Positions 1 through 6,381 of a DNA stretch of 14,032 bases are shown one piece after another (the stretch's first letter is position 1; every line of letters starts with the position of its first letter). A program made the position numbers and the translations under genes. The notes below the pieces were generated by a model. The model saw only the letters and a program-made list of their open reading frames with translations. It did no database searches and had not been told where the DNA came from. The stretch is from Candidatus Kapaibacterium sp. (lineage in GTDB: Bacteria > Bacteroidota > Ignavibacteria > Kapaibacteriales > UBA2268), in assembly GCA_028691175.1 (NCBI GenBank), contig JAQUZU010000037.1, forward strand, positions 1 through 14,032, read 5' to 3'.

Positions 1-1591
1 CGGCATTTACTACGATACTATTATTCAAATAATTCTGAAGGCCATTCAAGTGAGTTTCGCCAGACATAGTTGTTTTACCTTGCAACTTAGCTTCGCCTCT
101 TACAGTCACTGCTGCAACGCTTGCTTCCCCAGAAGTATATAAAGTACCTAAGTTTGTTGCACCGGTTACGTCCAAAGTACCGCTGAAAGTACCATTTGCT
201 GCATTTAAATTGCCTGTAGTTTTAACATTCTGAGCACCGAAATCAGGATCGATTTTAGTACCTTTGATTGCAGCTGTTTCACTTACGTCTTCATTAACGA
301 TAGTAAGATTTAAGATTTCGTCTGTAGTTACAGCACCTGTAGCAATTTTATCTGCAGTTACTGCATCTGCAGCGATTTTACCTGTAGTTACTGCAGCGTC
401 TGCAATTTTGCCTTCAATTACTGCAGCGTCTGCTAAGTCGGCAGTTTTTACTTCACCATCTTTAATTATTTCTGTAGTTACTGCGTCTGGAGCAATTTTA
501 GCTGTAGTTACTGCAGCGTCTTTAATTTTAGCTGTAGTTACTGCATCTGCTGCAATTTTACCTTCTGTTACTGCTAAATCATTGATTTTGCCTGTAGTTA
601 CTGCTAAATCTGCAATTTTGCCTTCTGTTACTGCTAAATCTGCAATTTTAGCTGTAGTTACTGCAGCGTCTTTAATTTTAGCTGTAGTTACTGCATCTGC
701 TGCAATTTTACCTTCTGTTACTGCAGCGTCTTTAATTTTAGCTGTAGTTACTGCATCTGCTGCAATTTTACCTTCTGTTACTGCTAAATCATTGATTTTG
801 CCTGTAGTTACTGCAGCGTCTGCAATTTTGCCTTCAGTTACTGCTAAATTTTCGATTTTGCCTGTAGTTACTGCTAACTCTGCTAAGTCGGCAGTTTTTA
901 CTTCGCCATTTTTAATGTGATTGCTTAATACTCTGTCGTCGCCGATCATGGTTTGACCTGTAGGCAATACATCAATATCGCCATAAACATCTACTGCTTT
1001 CGGAAGACCATTTGCGTCGCCGATCAAGATGTGTGAAGTTTCCAAGCCTGTCCATTCAGCAGTAGTACCATTAGAAGTAAGAATTTTACCTGCAGCACCG
1101 ATAGGAAGAGAAACCATAGAACCATCAGCACCACCGATCAACATAGAGCCTTCGGCACCTATTTCGATTTCTTCCGGAGTAACAGTTGTACCTACACCTG
1201 TATTGCTATTTGCCAAGTATTGAACTAACGGTAAATTTGCAACAGTTCTGTAAGTTGATTCAGCGCCTGCAACTTTAGTTTCAATTTTCATCATTGTACC
1301 GGCATTCAGTTCAATGGCATCCATCAACATTTGTTGAGCAGCATTTGCAACTTTCTTATTTTCAACTATGAAGTCGTATGAATACATACCATTACCATCA
1401 ACAGGTAAGTTTGGAAGTGTAAATTCTTGACCTCCAATTGTTAATTTCACATCGACATTACCTGTGTTGATTATTTTACCGGCAGCATCTGTTGCGTAAT
1501 AGGTGAACGGAAATGGATCGAGAGCGAGCACCGAAGCGTTCATAGCTACAAAAATAGCTGCTCCACCCAATAATTTTTTCATAACTGTCAT
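1..1591 (-). CDS. Exported tail-fibre-like repeat protein (C-terminus beyond window)
   Basis: The reading frame is open from 1591 to the left edge, giving 530 visible residues and no stop. ATG 1591 is chosen over the in-frame ATG at 1582 because an AAGGA lies 8 nt before it. Residues 1-23 (MTVMKKLLGG..ASVLA) are a signal peptide. Next come a beta-rich segment, then idioms such as 'GAAGKILTSNGTTAEW', then about 200 residues (231-430) of 10-residue repeats of the type AVTTGKIADL. After these is a block 'AAIKGTKIDPDFGAQNVKTTG' (shortened form of a common fibre idiom), and then 'LDVTGATNLG'-type repeats. These idioms are known from phage tail fibres and large surface proteins of Bacteroidota. The visible part has no enzymatic motif. 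I infer a secreted, probably oligomeric, surface fibre. It is the last of three codirectional secreted-protein genes. Its anchoring or T9SS domain, if any, would lie outside the window. Confidence 0.85.
   Translation of the reverse strand, partial: MTVMKKLLGGAAIFVAMNASVLALDPFPFTYYATDAAGKIINTGNVDVKLTIGGQEFTLPNLPVDGNGMYSYDFIVENKKVANAAQQMLMDAIELNAGTMMKIETKVAGAESTYRTVANLPLVQYLANSNTGVGTTVTPEEIEIGAEGSMLIGGADGSMVSLPIGAAGKILTSNGTTAEWTGLETSHILIGDANGLPKAVDVYGDIDVLPTGQTMIGDDRVLSNHIKNGEVKTADLAELAVTTGKIENLAVTEGKIADAAVTTGKINDLAVTEGKIAADAVTTAKIKDAAVTEGKIAADAVTTAKIKDAAVTTAKIADLAVTEGKIADLAVTTGKINDLAVTEGKIAADAVTTAKIKDAAVTTAKIAPDAVTTEIIKDGEVKTADLADAAVIEGKIADAAVTTGKIAADAVTADKIATGAVTTDEILNLTIVNEDVSETAAIKGTKIDPDFGAQNVKTTGNLNAANGTFSGTLDVTGATNLGTLYTSGEASVAAVTVRGEAKLQGKTTMSGETHLNGLQNYLNNSIVVNA
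301..900 (-). repeat. 20 tandem 30-bp units encoding 10-residue repeats
   Basis: Exactly twenty 30-bp units lie head to tail with no insertion or deletion, inside the leftmost gene. The coded consensus is T-(T/E)-(G/A)-K-I-(A/K/N)-(D/A)-(A/L/D)-A-V. Three 60-bp blocks are identical at every base: 511-570, 661-720 and 721-780. The 90 bp at 511-600 equal those at 721-810. A variant unit coding KTADLA occurs twice, 450 bp (15 units) apart, with 24 bp identical (431-454 and 881-904). Identity at silent positions points to recent duplication or gene conversion. The repeats are directly adjacent with no unique spacers, so this is not a CRISPR array. Confidence 0.95.
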
Positions 1592-1599
1592 TTTATATA

Positions 1600-1604
1600 T
1601 CCTT
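1600..1604 (-). promoter_or_regulatory. Ribosome binding site setting the start of the leftmost gene
   Basis: AAGGA on the minus strand is 8 nt upstream of ATG 1591 but 17 nt upstream of the second in-frame ATG at 1582. This favours the longer form beginning MTVMKK. Confidence 0.55.
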
Positions 1605-1635
1605 TTATTATTTTTCTATTTTTTGTTTTATTATT

Positions 1636-1658
1636 GGCAGCCGATGTTTTCGGCTGCC
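1636..1658 (-). terminator. GC-rich hairpin between the two fibre-like genes
   Basis: A perfect inverted repeat GGCAGCCGA / TCGGCTGCC (9 bp, 5-nt loop) lies 18 bases after the stop codon of the upstream gene and 44 bases before the start of the downstream one. The minus-strand sequence after it is A-rich (AATAATAAAA), not a U-tract, so it is not a textbook intrinsic terminator. It may be a weak terminator or an mRNA-stabilising or processing stem that sets the ratio of the two proteins. Confidence 0.5.
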
Positions 1659-1676
1659 CATATTTATAAAATCAGA

Positions 1677-4600
1677 TTATAATGCAAACCATGCAGTACC
1701 TGACCATACGAAACCTGCAGTTGTATTCGGTAATAAATTATTTAAATTTATAGATGGAGCTGCAGTTCCTGTATTTACGATATAAACAACTTTGCCAGCA
1801 TCAGCAGCAGCTAAGCTCGGCAATTCGATATCTTCAGTACCAGTATAGAAGATCACGCTCTTATACGCATTGATTGCAGTTGTAACACCTGACAAATCAG
1901 TTGCAGTTGCATTGCTCAATACTAATGCACCGGAGATATTCTGAGTTGCAGATAAGTTACCTGTAACTGTAGTATTTGCACCAATTGCTACGCCTAATGC
2001 AGTATTAACGATAGGACTGTCAACCAATTTTGTCTGAGTACCGTCCCATACCGGCATAGTATTGTTTGTTAAAGTACCAACTTTAGGATCAGCTTCAACG
2101 ATCGGAGTAGTAGAGATACCACTTACGCGACCATCAACATCAACTGTTACGACCGGAATATTGTTACCATCGCCGTATGTACCGGCAGTAATAGTAGCCA
2201 TATCTTCCAATTCGTTAGTACCGATTGTACCGGCATTGATTGTCATGTTGATTGTAGTGTAGCCCCAAGTACCTGTAGCAGCATCCCACTGAATGAACTG
2301 AGCGTCAGTTGTTTCGTCTGTCGGAGCAGCCATTTCGCTAAGGTCGATCATGTTTGTGCCTGCCGGATCCATAATAAATTGGTTAGCAGCAACGATACCG
2401 CCCGCAACCGGTTTAATTTCGCCGGTAACAGTAGCATTAGGAGTAGAAATTATAGTAGTACCTGAAATTACAGTATTACCTGAAAGGTTAAACTGGTTAG
2501 AAACGTTAGTAGTACCTGCTAAAGTAGTAATACCTTCGAAACGGTTATCTCTTGTGAAAGTATTGTTTTCATCTTCGTAAGCGATTGTTGCAGGAAGATG
2601 TGCTTTATCGATATTGATACCACCGGCAGCGTTGATTGCGTTAATTACTGATTCGCCGGCTGCAGCAGTGTTTGCAACGGTATTTGCTAATGTTGCAGTT
2701 GCAGCAAGAGTTGCGTTGTCTGCTTGAGCAGCGTTATCAACTTTTACGCCTTTAACGAATTCAGCTAAGCCTGTTACTTGTTCGGTAGTAATGTTACCTG
2801 TCAGGTTTGCGGCAGTAGTTGCATTTGTAGCGAGATCTGCTTTATCAGCGTGAGTAGCGTTATCAACTTTTACACCTTGAACAAAAGCACTCAAACCTGT
2901 TACTTGATCAGTAGTAATATTACCTGTCAAGTTTGTAGCAGTTGTAGCAGTTGTTGCATTACCGGTTAAGTCACCAACGAAAGACGGAGCGGTTACAGGA
3001 CCGGTTACAGTCAGAGTACCGTTCAATTGTGTTTCACCGTTAATAGTCGGAGTATTGAGAGTAGGAGTTATGAGATTGGCATTTGTAATAGTAGCGCCAT
3101 TCTGCATAGTAACGTTGCCTAAGAAAGTGGCATTGTCATTGAAGATTGCCGCGCCATTCACGTTAGTAGCACCAAGATTAGTAGTGCCATTTACAGTCAA
3201 TACACCGTTATTGGTTGCAGGATCGCCGATTATAACGCCATTGTTTGCGTTAAAGTTATTTGCTTTAACGTCGCCGTTAAATTCTGCGCCTGTTGAGATA
3301 TATAAATTATCGTTATTAAGAGTTATCTGAGAATTATTGTCAGCGTCGCCTACAACAACTTTTGGAGCTACTACGGCATTTGCGCCCATTGCGCCGTTTG
3401 CCCAGATATCGCCATAAGTTTTAATTGCAGTTTTACCTGCTCCACCGAGAGCAACGACTGCCGGGTTGAGAGTTTCAGTTTTGTTGTTTGCTACGATTAC
3501 AGCATTACCGTCTAGAAGACCTGTCTGATTTACAGGAGCACCTTCTACATTCAAGCCGCGACCGTTTGTATTAACAACTTGTGCAATATAGTTTTCGCCT
3601 GTTGCATTACCTGTTGCATAAACTGCATTACCGTTTGCTTGTGCATAAACGGCAGCGTTATCTACAGCAGGAGCATTTGAAGCATCAAAGAACGGAGGTT
3701 GAACTTCAGAAGCTGATGTAGTAGCATATACACCATAATTCTTTGTTCCGCCTGTAGCAATAGCAGCAACACCGACATTTCCATTAGCTCCACCGGTTGC
3801 AGTAGCAGCAATACCTGTTGCGTTATAACCACCTTGACCGATTGCATTAACGCCTAATGAAGTACCGAGCTCGCCGGCAATTACAGTATTTGCCTCAACA
3901 CCTACGTGTAAAGAACCTGTACCTGTGCAATTGTCGCAAATAGTGCAGTTTTCGATAGTGTTAGAAACTTCAACAGCAGTAGAACCTGTGTTAGAGTCTG
4001 TGCTTACAGTCTGATGGAAAGTAGCGGCTTTAGATTCGCCTTGGATATTATTGTTTGTAGCGGCATCAACGTGAAGAACACCATTATCGAATGCTCTGTC
4101 GCCACGACCGTTTATTACAACAACTTCCTGACCTTGAGATGACTGGTTCGAGAGGTCGAGAATATTGCCCAAAGAACCGTCAGTTTTTTTCACACGGATT
4201 GCATCTTCATTTAATGTAGCTACATTGTCATTAATGAATGGAATGCTGAATCCGTCGTCATCCATCCAGCGGAAGAGACCAACATTTTCATCAAATTTCA
4301 ATACTTGACCATTTCTCGGAGCAACATTGTGAGTATACTGCCATTCGTTGCCGTCCCAGAAGAACATCTGACCATAAGTAGTTCCGTTGCCGAGTTTGTT
4401 CAGCGGAGATGGAACGTCAGCCCAAACAACTCCACCGTTGCCATCAGGGATGAGTACTTGGTCTGCATTAGCGCCGTCAGAGCTCAAATTGAGAGCTTTA
4501 ACTGCACCTACCTGCAAGTGTTCGTTAGTGATTTTGCCCGGAGCGATGTACAAGTTCGGGAAATTCGAACCTTCGAGATCGCCATAAGCAGGACCAGCCG

Positions 4601-5189
4601 GAGCAGTAGAAATGTGAGTATAAGTACCCGGAGTAATCTTGTCGCCCGGAATTCCGTATTGAGGAAGTTCATTTACAAATTCTGTAGCGTTTAAGCCAGG
4701 GTTAGGATAAGTACCTGTCAAGATACCGCCGGCAACTTTTGCTTCGTCGTTGAATTTTTCCCAAGTAAGAACGCCGTCAAGAACGTCCATTGCTACTGTA
4801 GCTGTATCAGCCTGAGAAGCAATACCTGCTTGGAATGAATAAGGAGTACCGGTCATGAGTGTTCTCGGAAGAACATCACCGTTATCCAAAGTGATTTCGA
4901 TCCAGCATTCTTGAGAGAAATCAATGTCAAGATCTTGTTGTCTGCCTAAATATACGTTGAAATATCCATTTTCAACTGCAACAGCGTTATTTTCAGTCCA
5001 AATGGCTGCTCCGCCTGCTTCTTGATTATAGATTTTGAACGTCATATTCATAGTCTTAGTTACGGCTTTGCCGTCGACTGCTTTAAGACTTCCTTGGAAA
5101 GTCAATGGATTTGCTGCTTTTGCTGCTGCCTGTTCAGGATTTCCAGCGAAAGCACATGCTAATAAACCGAGAAGAAAGAGTTTCTTCAT
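1677..5189 (-). CDS. Large exported tail-fibre-like surface protein, 1170 aa
   Basis: ATG 5189 follows AAAGGGAG with a 9-nt gap. The N-terminus MKKLFLLGLLACAFA is a signal peptide; an LLAC lipobox-like string at Cys12 leaves a lipoprotein just possible. Residues about 30-125 form a domain (LTFQGSL..MTFKIYNQEAGG..LPRTLMTGTPYSFQAG) common at the start of large exported proteins in the FCB group. Then come tail-fibre idioms: LTGTYPNPGLN near 158-168, 'GQVLKFDENVGLFRW', runs of 'GVYATTS/AVYATGNATG', 'LTVNGTTNLGATNVNG', 'FVGDLTGNATTATTATN', a 42-residue duplication near 749-832, and 'TAGTYGDGNNIPVVTVDVDG' near 1000. Cys415, Cys418 and Cys421 form a CxxCxxC motif. The C-terminus (..FVWSGTAWFAL) does not resemble a T9SS sorting domain. 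No catalytic motif is seen. The inferred role is a structural surface fibre; the exact function is unknown. Confidence 0.9.
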   Translation of the reverse strand: MKKLFLLGLLACAFAGNPEQAAAKAANPLTFQGSLKAVDGKAVTKTMNMTFKIYNQEAGGAAIWTENNAVAVENGYFNVYLGRQQDLDIDFSQECWIEITLDNGDVLPRTLMTGTPYSFQAGIASQADTATVAMDVLDGVLTWEKFNDEAKVAGGILTGTYPNPGLNATEFVNELPQYGIPGDKITPGTYTHISTAPAGPAYGDLEGSNFPNLYIAPGKITNEHLQVGAVKALNLSSDGANADQVLIPDGNGGVVWADVPSPLNKLGNGTTYGQMFFWDGNEWQYTHNVAPRNGQVLKFDENVGLFRWMDDDGFSIPFINDNVATLNEDAIRVKKTDGSLGNILDLSNQSSQGQEVVVINGRGDRAFDNGVLHVDAATNNNIQGESKAATFHQTVSTDSNTGSTAVEVSNTIENCTICDNCTGTGSLHVGVEANTVIAGELGTSLGVNAIGQGGYNATGIAATATGGANGNVGVAAIATGGTKNYGVYATTSASEVQPPFFDASNAPAVDNAAVYAQANGNAVYATGNATGENYIAQVVNTNGRGLNVEGAPVNQTGLLDGNAVIVANNKTETLNPAVVALGGAGKTAIKTYGDIWANGAMGANAVVAPKVVVGDADNNSQITLNNDNLYISTGAEFNGDVKANNFNANNGVIIGDPATNNGVLTVNGTTNLGATNVNGAAIFNDNATFLGNVTMQNGATITNANLITPTLNTPTINGETQLNGTLTVTGPVTAPSFVGDLTGNATTATTATNLTGNITTDQVTGLSAFVQGVKVDNATHADKADLATNATTAANLTGNITTEQVTGLAEFVKGVKVDNAAQADNATLAATATLANTVANTAAAGESVINAINAAGGINIDKAHLPATIAYEDENNTFTRDNRFEGITTLAGTTNVSNQFNLSGNTVISGTTIISTPNATVTGEIKPVAGGIVAANQFIMDPAGTNMIDLSEMAAPTDETTDAQFIQWDAATGTWGYTTINMTINAGTIGTNELEDMATITAGTYGDGNNIPVVTVDVDGRVSGISTTPIVEADPKVGTLTNNTMPVWDGTQTKLVDSPIVNTALGVAIGANTTVTGNLSATQNISGALVLSNATATDLSGVTTAINAYKSVIFYTGTEDIELPSLAAADAGKVVYIVNTGTAAPSINLNNLLPNTTAGFVWSGTAWFAL
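2692..2943 (-). repeat. Two-copy 126-bp (42-aa) direct repeat
   Basis: The fibre-like gene contains LTGNITTDQVTGLSAFVQG followed 42 residues later by LTGNITTEQVTGLAEFVKG. Each copy continues with GVKVDNA and an Ala/Thr/Asp-rich linker. The copies are clearly related in DNA (for example at 2771-2811 and 2898-2937) but have diverged at several positions, so this duplication is older than the 30-bp array in the neighbouring gene. Copy boundaries are approximate. Confidence 0.8.
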
Positions 5190-5267
5190 TATAGGTTACT
5201 CCCTTTAAAATTATAAAATATTATATTTTTGTCTAACATATTCAAATGAATTTAAATGCCCGCCATA

Positions 5268-5858
5268 TTAGCGAACGATTACCATTATATTTCTTACAAC
5301 ATAAGATTGGAAGCTGCTGCCTCCGGCCATTGCTGCCGGTCTAACGTTTAATTCACACATATAAGAACCGGAACTTAATGTGGTGTTTGTGTTGTCTGTA
5401 CCGTCAAAACTTAATTGCTGAGAACCGCCGTTTTGATAACCTTCAAATACTGTCTTTACTAAATTACCTACTGCATCATAAACTTTTACTGTTACGAATG
5501 CTGACCCCGGTAATTCATAGCCAATGTTGGTCGATACGCTGAACGGGTTCGGTGAGTTGCTCAAGCCGTTATTCAAAGACAAATTATTTCCGCCTTCTAC
5601 TCCCGATTCGTCATCGCCATTGTTTACCCAAAAGCCCTGACTTAATATATAACTGTCGCTTGTTCTGTTCTCGATGACTGTTTGACCAATCATTCCGGAA
5701 AGAACATAATTTCCGTTACTGGAAACCTGCGAAACCATGCCGCCGGCACCTATAACTGAACGAAATCCATCGAGATCATACTCTTGGCATACAAGAGCAC
5801 TACCTCCGAGTACCATAAAAAGCCCCGCCAAAAGGGTACCTTTTAAACTTCTTACCAT
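5268..5858 (-). CDS. Small secreted protein with T9SS type A sorting domain, 196 aa
   Basis: ATG 5858 has GGGAG 7 nt upstream. Residues 1-22 are a hydrophobic signal peptide. Residues 33-77 (SVIGAGGMVSQ..NYVLSGMIGQT..SYILSQGFW) match a short exported family recurrent in Ignavibacteria and Bacteroidota. A Gly/Asn-rich linker follows. Residues 101-196 start with SNSPNPFSVSTNIGYELPG and continue VTVKVYDAVGNLVKTV and LSSGSYMCELNV, the pattern of a type A T9SS C-terminal domain, which directs passage across the outer membrane. The gene heads a three-gene minus-strand run, with only 78 bp and no evident terminator before the 1170-aa gene, so cotranscription is plausible. The function of the N-terminal part is unknown; a small surface or adhesion role is inference. 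Confidence 0.88.
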   Translation of the reverse strand: MVRSLKGTLLAGLFMVLGGSALVCQEYDLDGFRSVIGAGGMVSQVSSNGNYVLSGMIGQTVIENRTSDSYILSQGFWVNNGDDESGVEGGNNLSLNNGLSNSPNPFSVSTNIGYELPGSAFVTVKVYDAVGNLVKTVFEGYQNGGSQQLSFDGTDNTNTTLSSGSYMCELNVRPAAMAGGSSFQSYVVRNIMVIVR

Positions 5859-5960
5859 AATGGAACTCCCAATATAAAGAATTTATAAATTTTGTTACTT
5901 GTTTCTATGTTAAAATCTAAAACCATCTATTTTAAACCATGTGTAAAACTAAATACTATA

Positions 5961-5990
5961 CAAATATAACATATCAAATATTATGCCAAG
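5961..5990 (-). promoter_or_regulatory. Candidate Bacteroidota-type promoter for the surface-protein genes
   Basis: Read on the minus strand, CTTG (5990-5987) is followed after 18 nt by TATATTTG (5968-5961). The Bacteroidota vegetative consensus is TTTG at -33 and TAnnTTTG at -7. The -7 box matches fully and the -33 box has one mismatch. It lies about 100 bp upstream of the start codon at 5858. AT-rich DNA gives such matches by chance, so this is tentative. Confidence 0.35.
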
Positions 5991-6115
5991 TATATAGCAT
6001 AATCAAATACTAAATCGCAATTATAAATATAGAGATATTGCAATTTTAATAACCTACGAAATTACGACATTTCACAATAACAATCAAAATATTTTTTAAA
6101 AAACATTGATTTTTT

Positions 6116-6141
6116 TTTCGTTTATCCACTTATAAACGAAA
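6116..6141. repeat. Perfect inverted repeat, 10-bp arms
   Basis: TTTCGTTTAT and ATAAACGAAA flank the 6-nt loop CCACTT. Neither strand has a U-tract directly after the stem, so it reads better as an operator-like dyad or a UTR stem than as a terminator. Confidence 0.5.
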
Positions 6142-6227
6142 TTTCCCTTGTATTTATATATATCAGCAAAATTTGCCAATCACTTTCCTTGTATGTTTTT
6201 GTACGAATTCTCAAACTTAAAAAGTAA

Positions 6228-6248
6228 AGCAAAAACAGTGTTTTTGCT
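6228..6248. repeat. Perfect inverted repeat, 9-bp arms
   Basis: AGCAAAAAC and GTTTTTGCT flank a 3-nt centre AGT, 134 bp upstream of the chosen methyltransferase start. If transcribed it would form a tight hairpin in the leader. It could equally be a protein-binding dyad. Confidence 0.45.
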
Positions 6249-6381
6249 ATTTACCCACACAATCTTTTCTAACGACATTTACGACGGACGCGATTTATTA
6301 TTATTGCAATTTAATTATTATTTTTTTTCTTCTGTCATATTCCATATTTTTGTAATTTTAACAGCTATATTATATATACGA

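Larger units (their letters stand above)
5859..6381. other. AT-rich divergent intergenic region
   Basis: These 523 bases separate the minus-strand surface-protein genes from the plus-strand rRNA methyltransferase gene. They hold a candidate minus-strand promoter (5961-5990) and two perfect inverted repeats (6116-6141 and 6228-6248), plus long A and T runs. An in-frame open stretch from 6148 joins the methyltransferase frame, but its translation is Phe/Tyr/Ile-rich and unlike any N-terminus of that family. I see no RNA gene here. Confidence 0.7.

Noticed and set aside
301..900. CRISPR array
   Set aside because: Units of about 30 bp are directly adjacent with no unique spacers, stay in frame with a coding sequence, and encode a regular peptide repeat.
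264..920. 218-codon open frame on the plus strand across the repeat array
   Set aside because: It is the antisense of the 30-bp repeats: the unit happens to lack stops in this frame, so its periodicity is copied. The minus-strand frame has a signal peptide, an RBS and recognisable idioms, and it continues beyond the array on both sides.
4305..4694. 129-codon plus-strand frame inside the 1170-aa gene
   Set aside because: It lies wholly antisense to a well-supported coding sequence, has no RBS or recognisable domain, and reads as a shadow.
1..5189. Prophage tail-fibre genes
   Set aside because: Both proteins begin with Sec signal peptides and are flanked by T9SS and housekeeping genes. No phage structural, lysis, integrase or attachment-site signal is seen.
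6148..6381. 78-residue N-terminal extension of the RsmB frame
   Set aside because: The extension is AT-driven, Phe/Tyr/Ile-rich, spans an inverted repeat, and would give an RsmB longer than usual; the start at 6382 fits the NusB-like domain.
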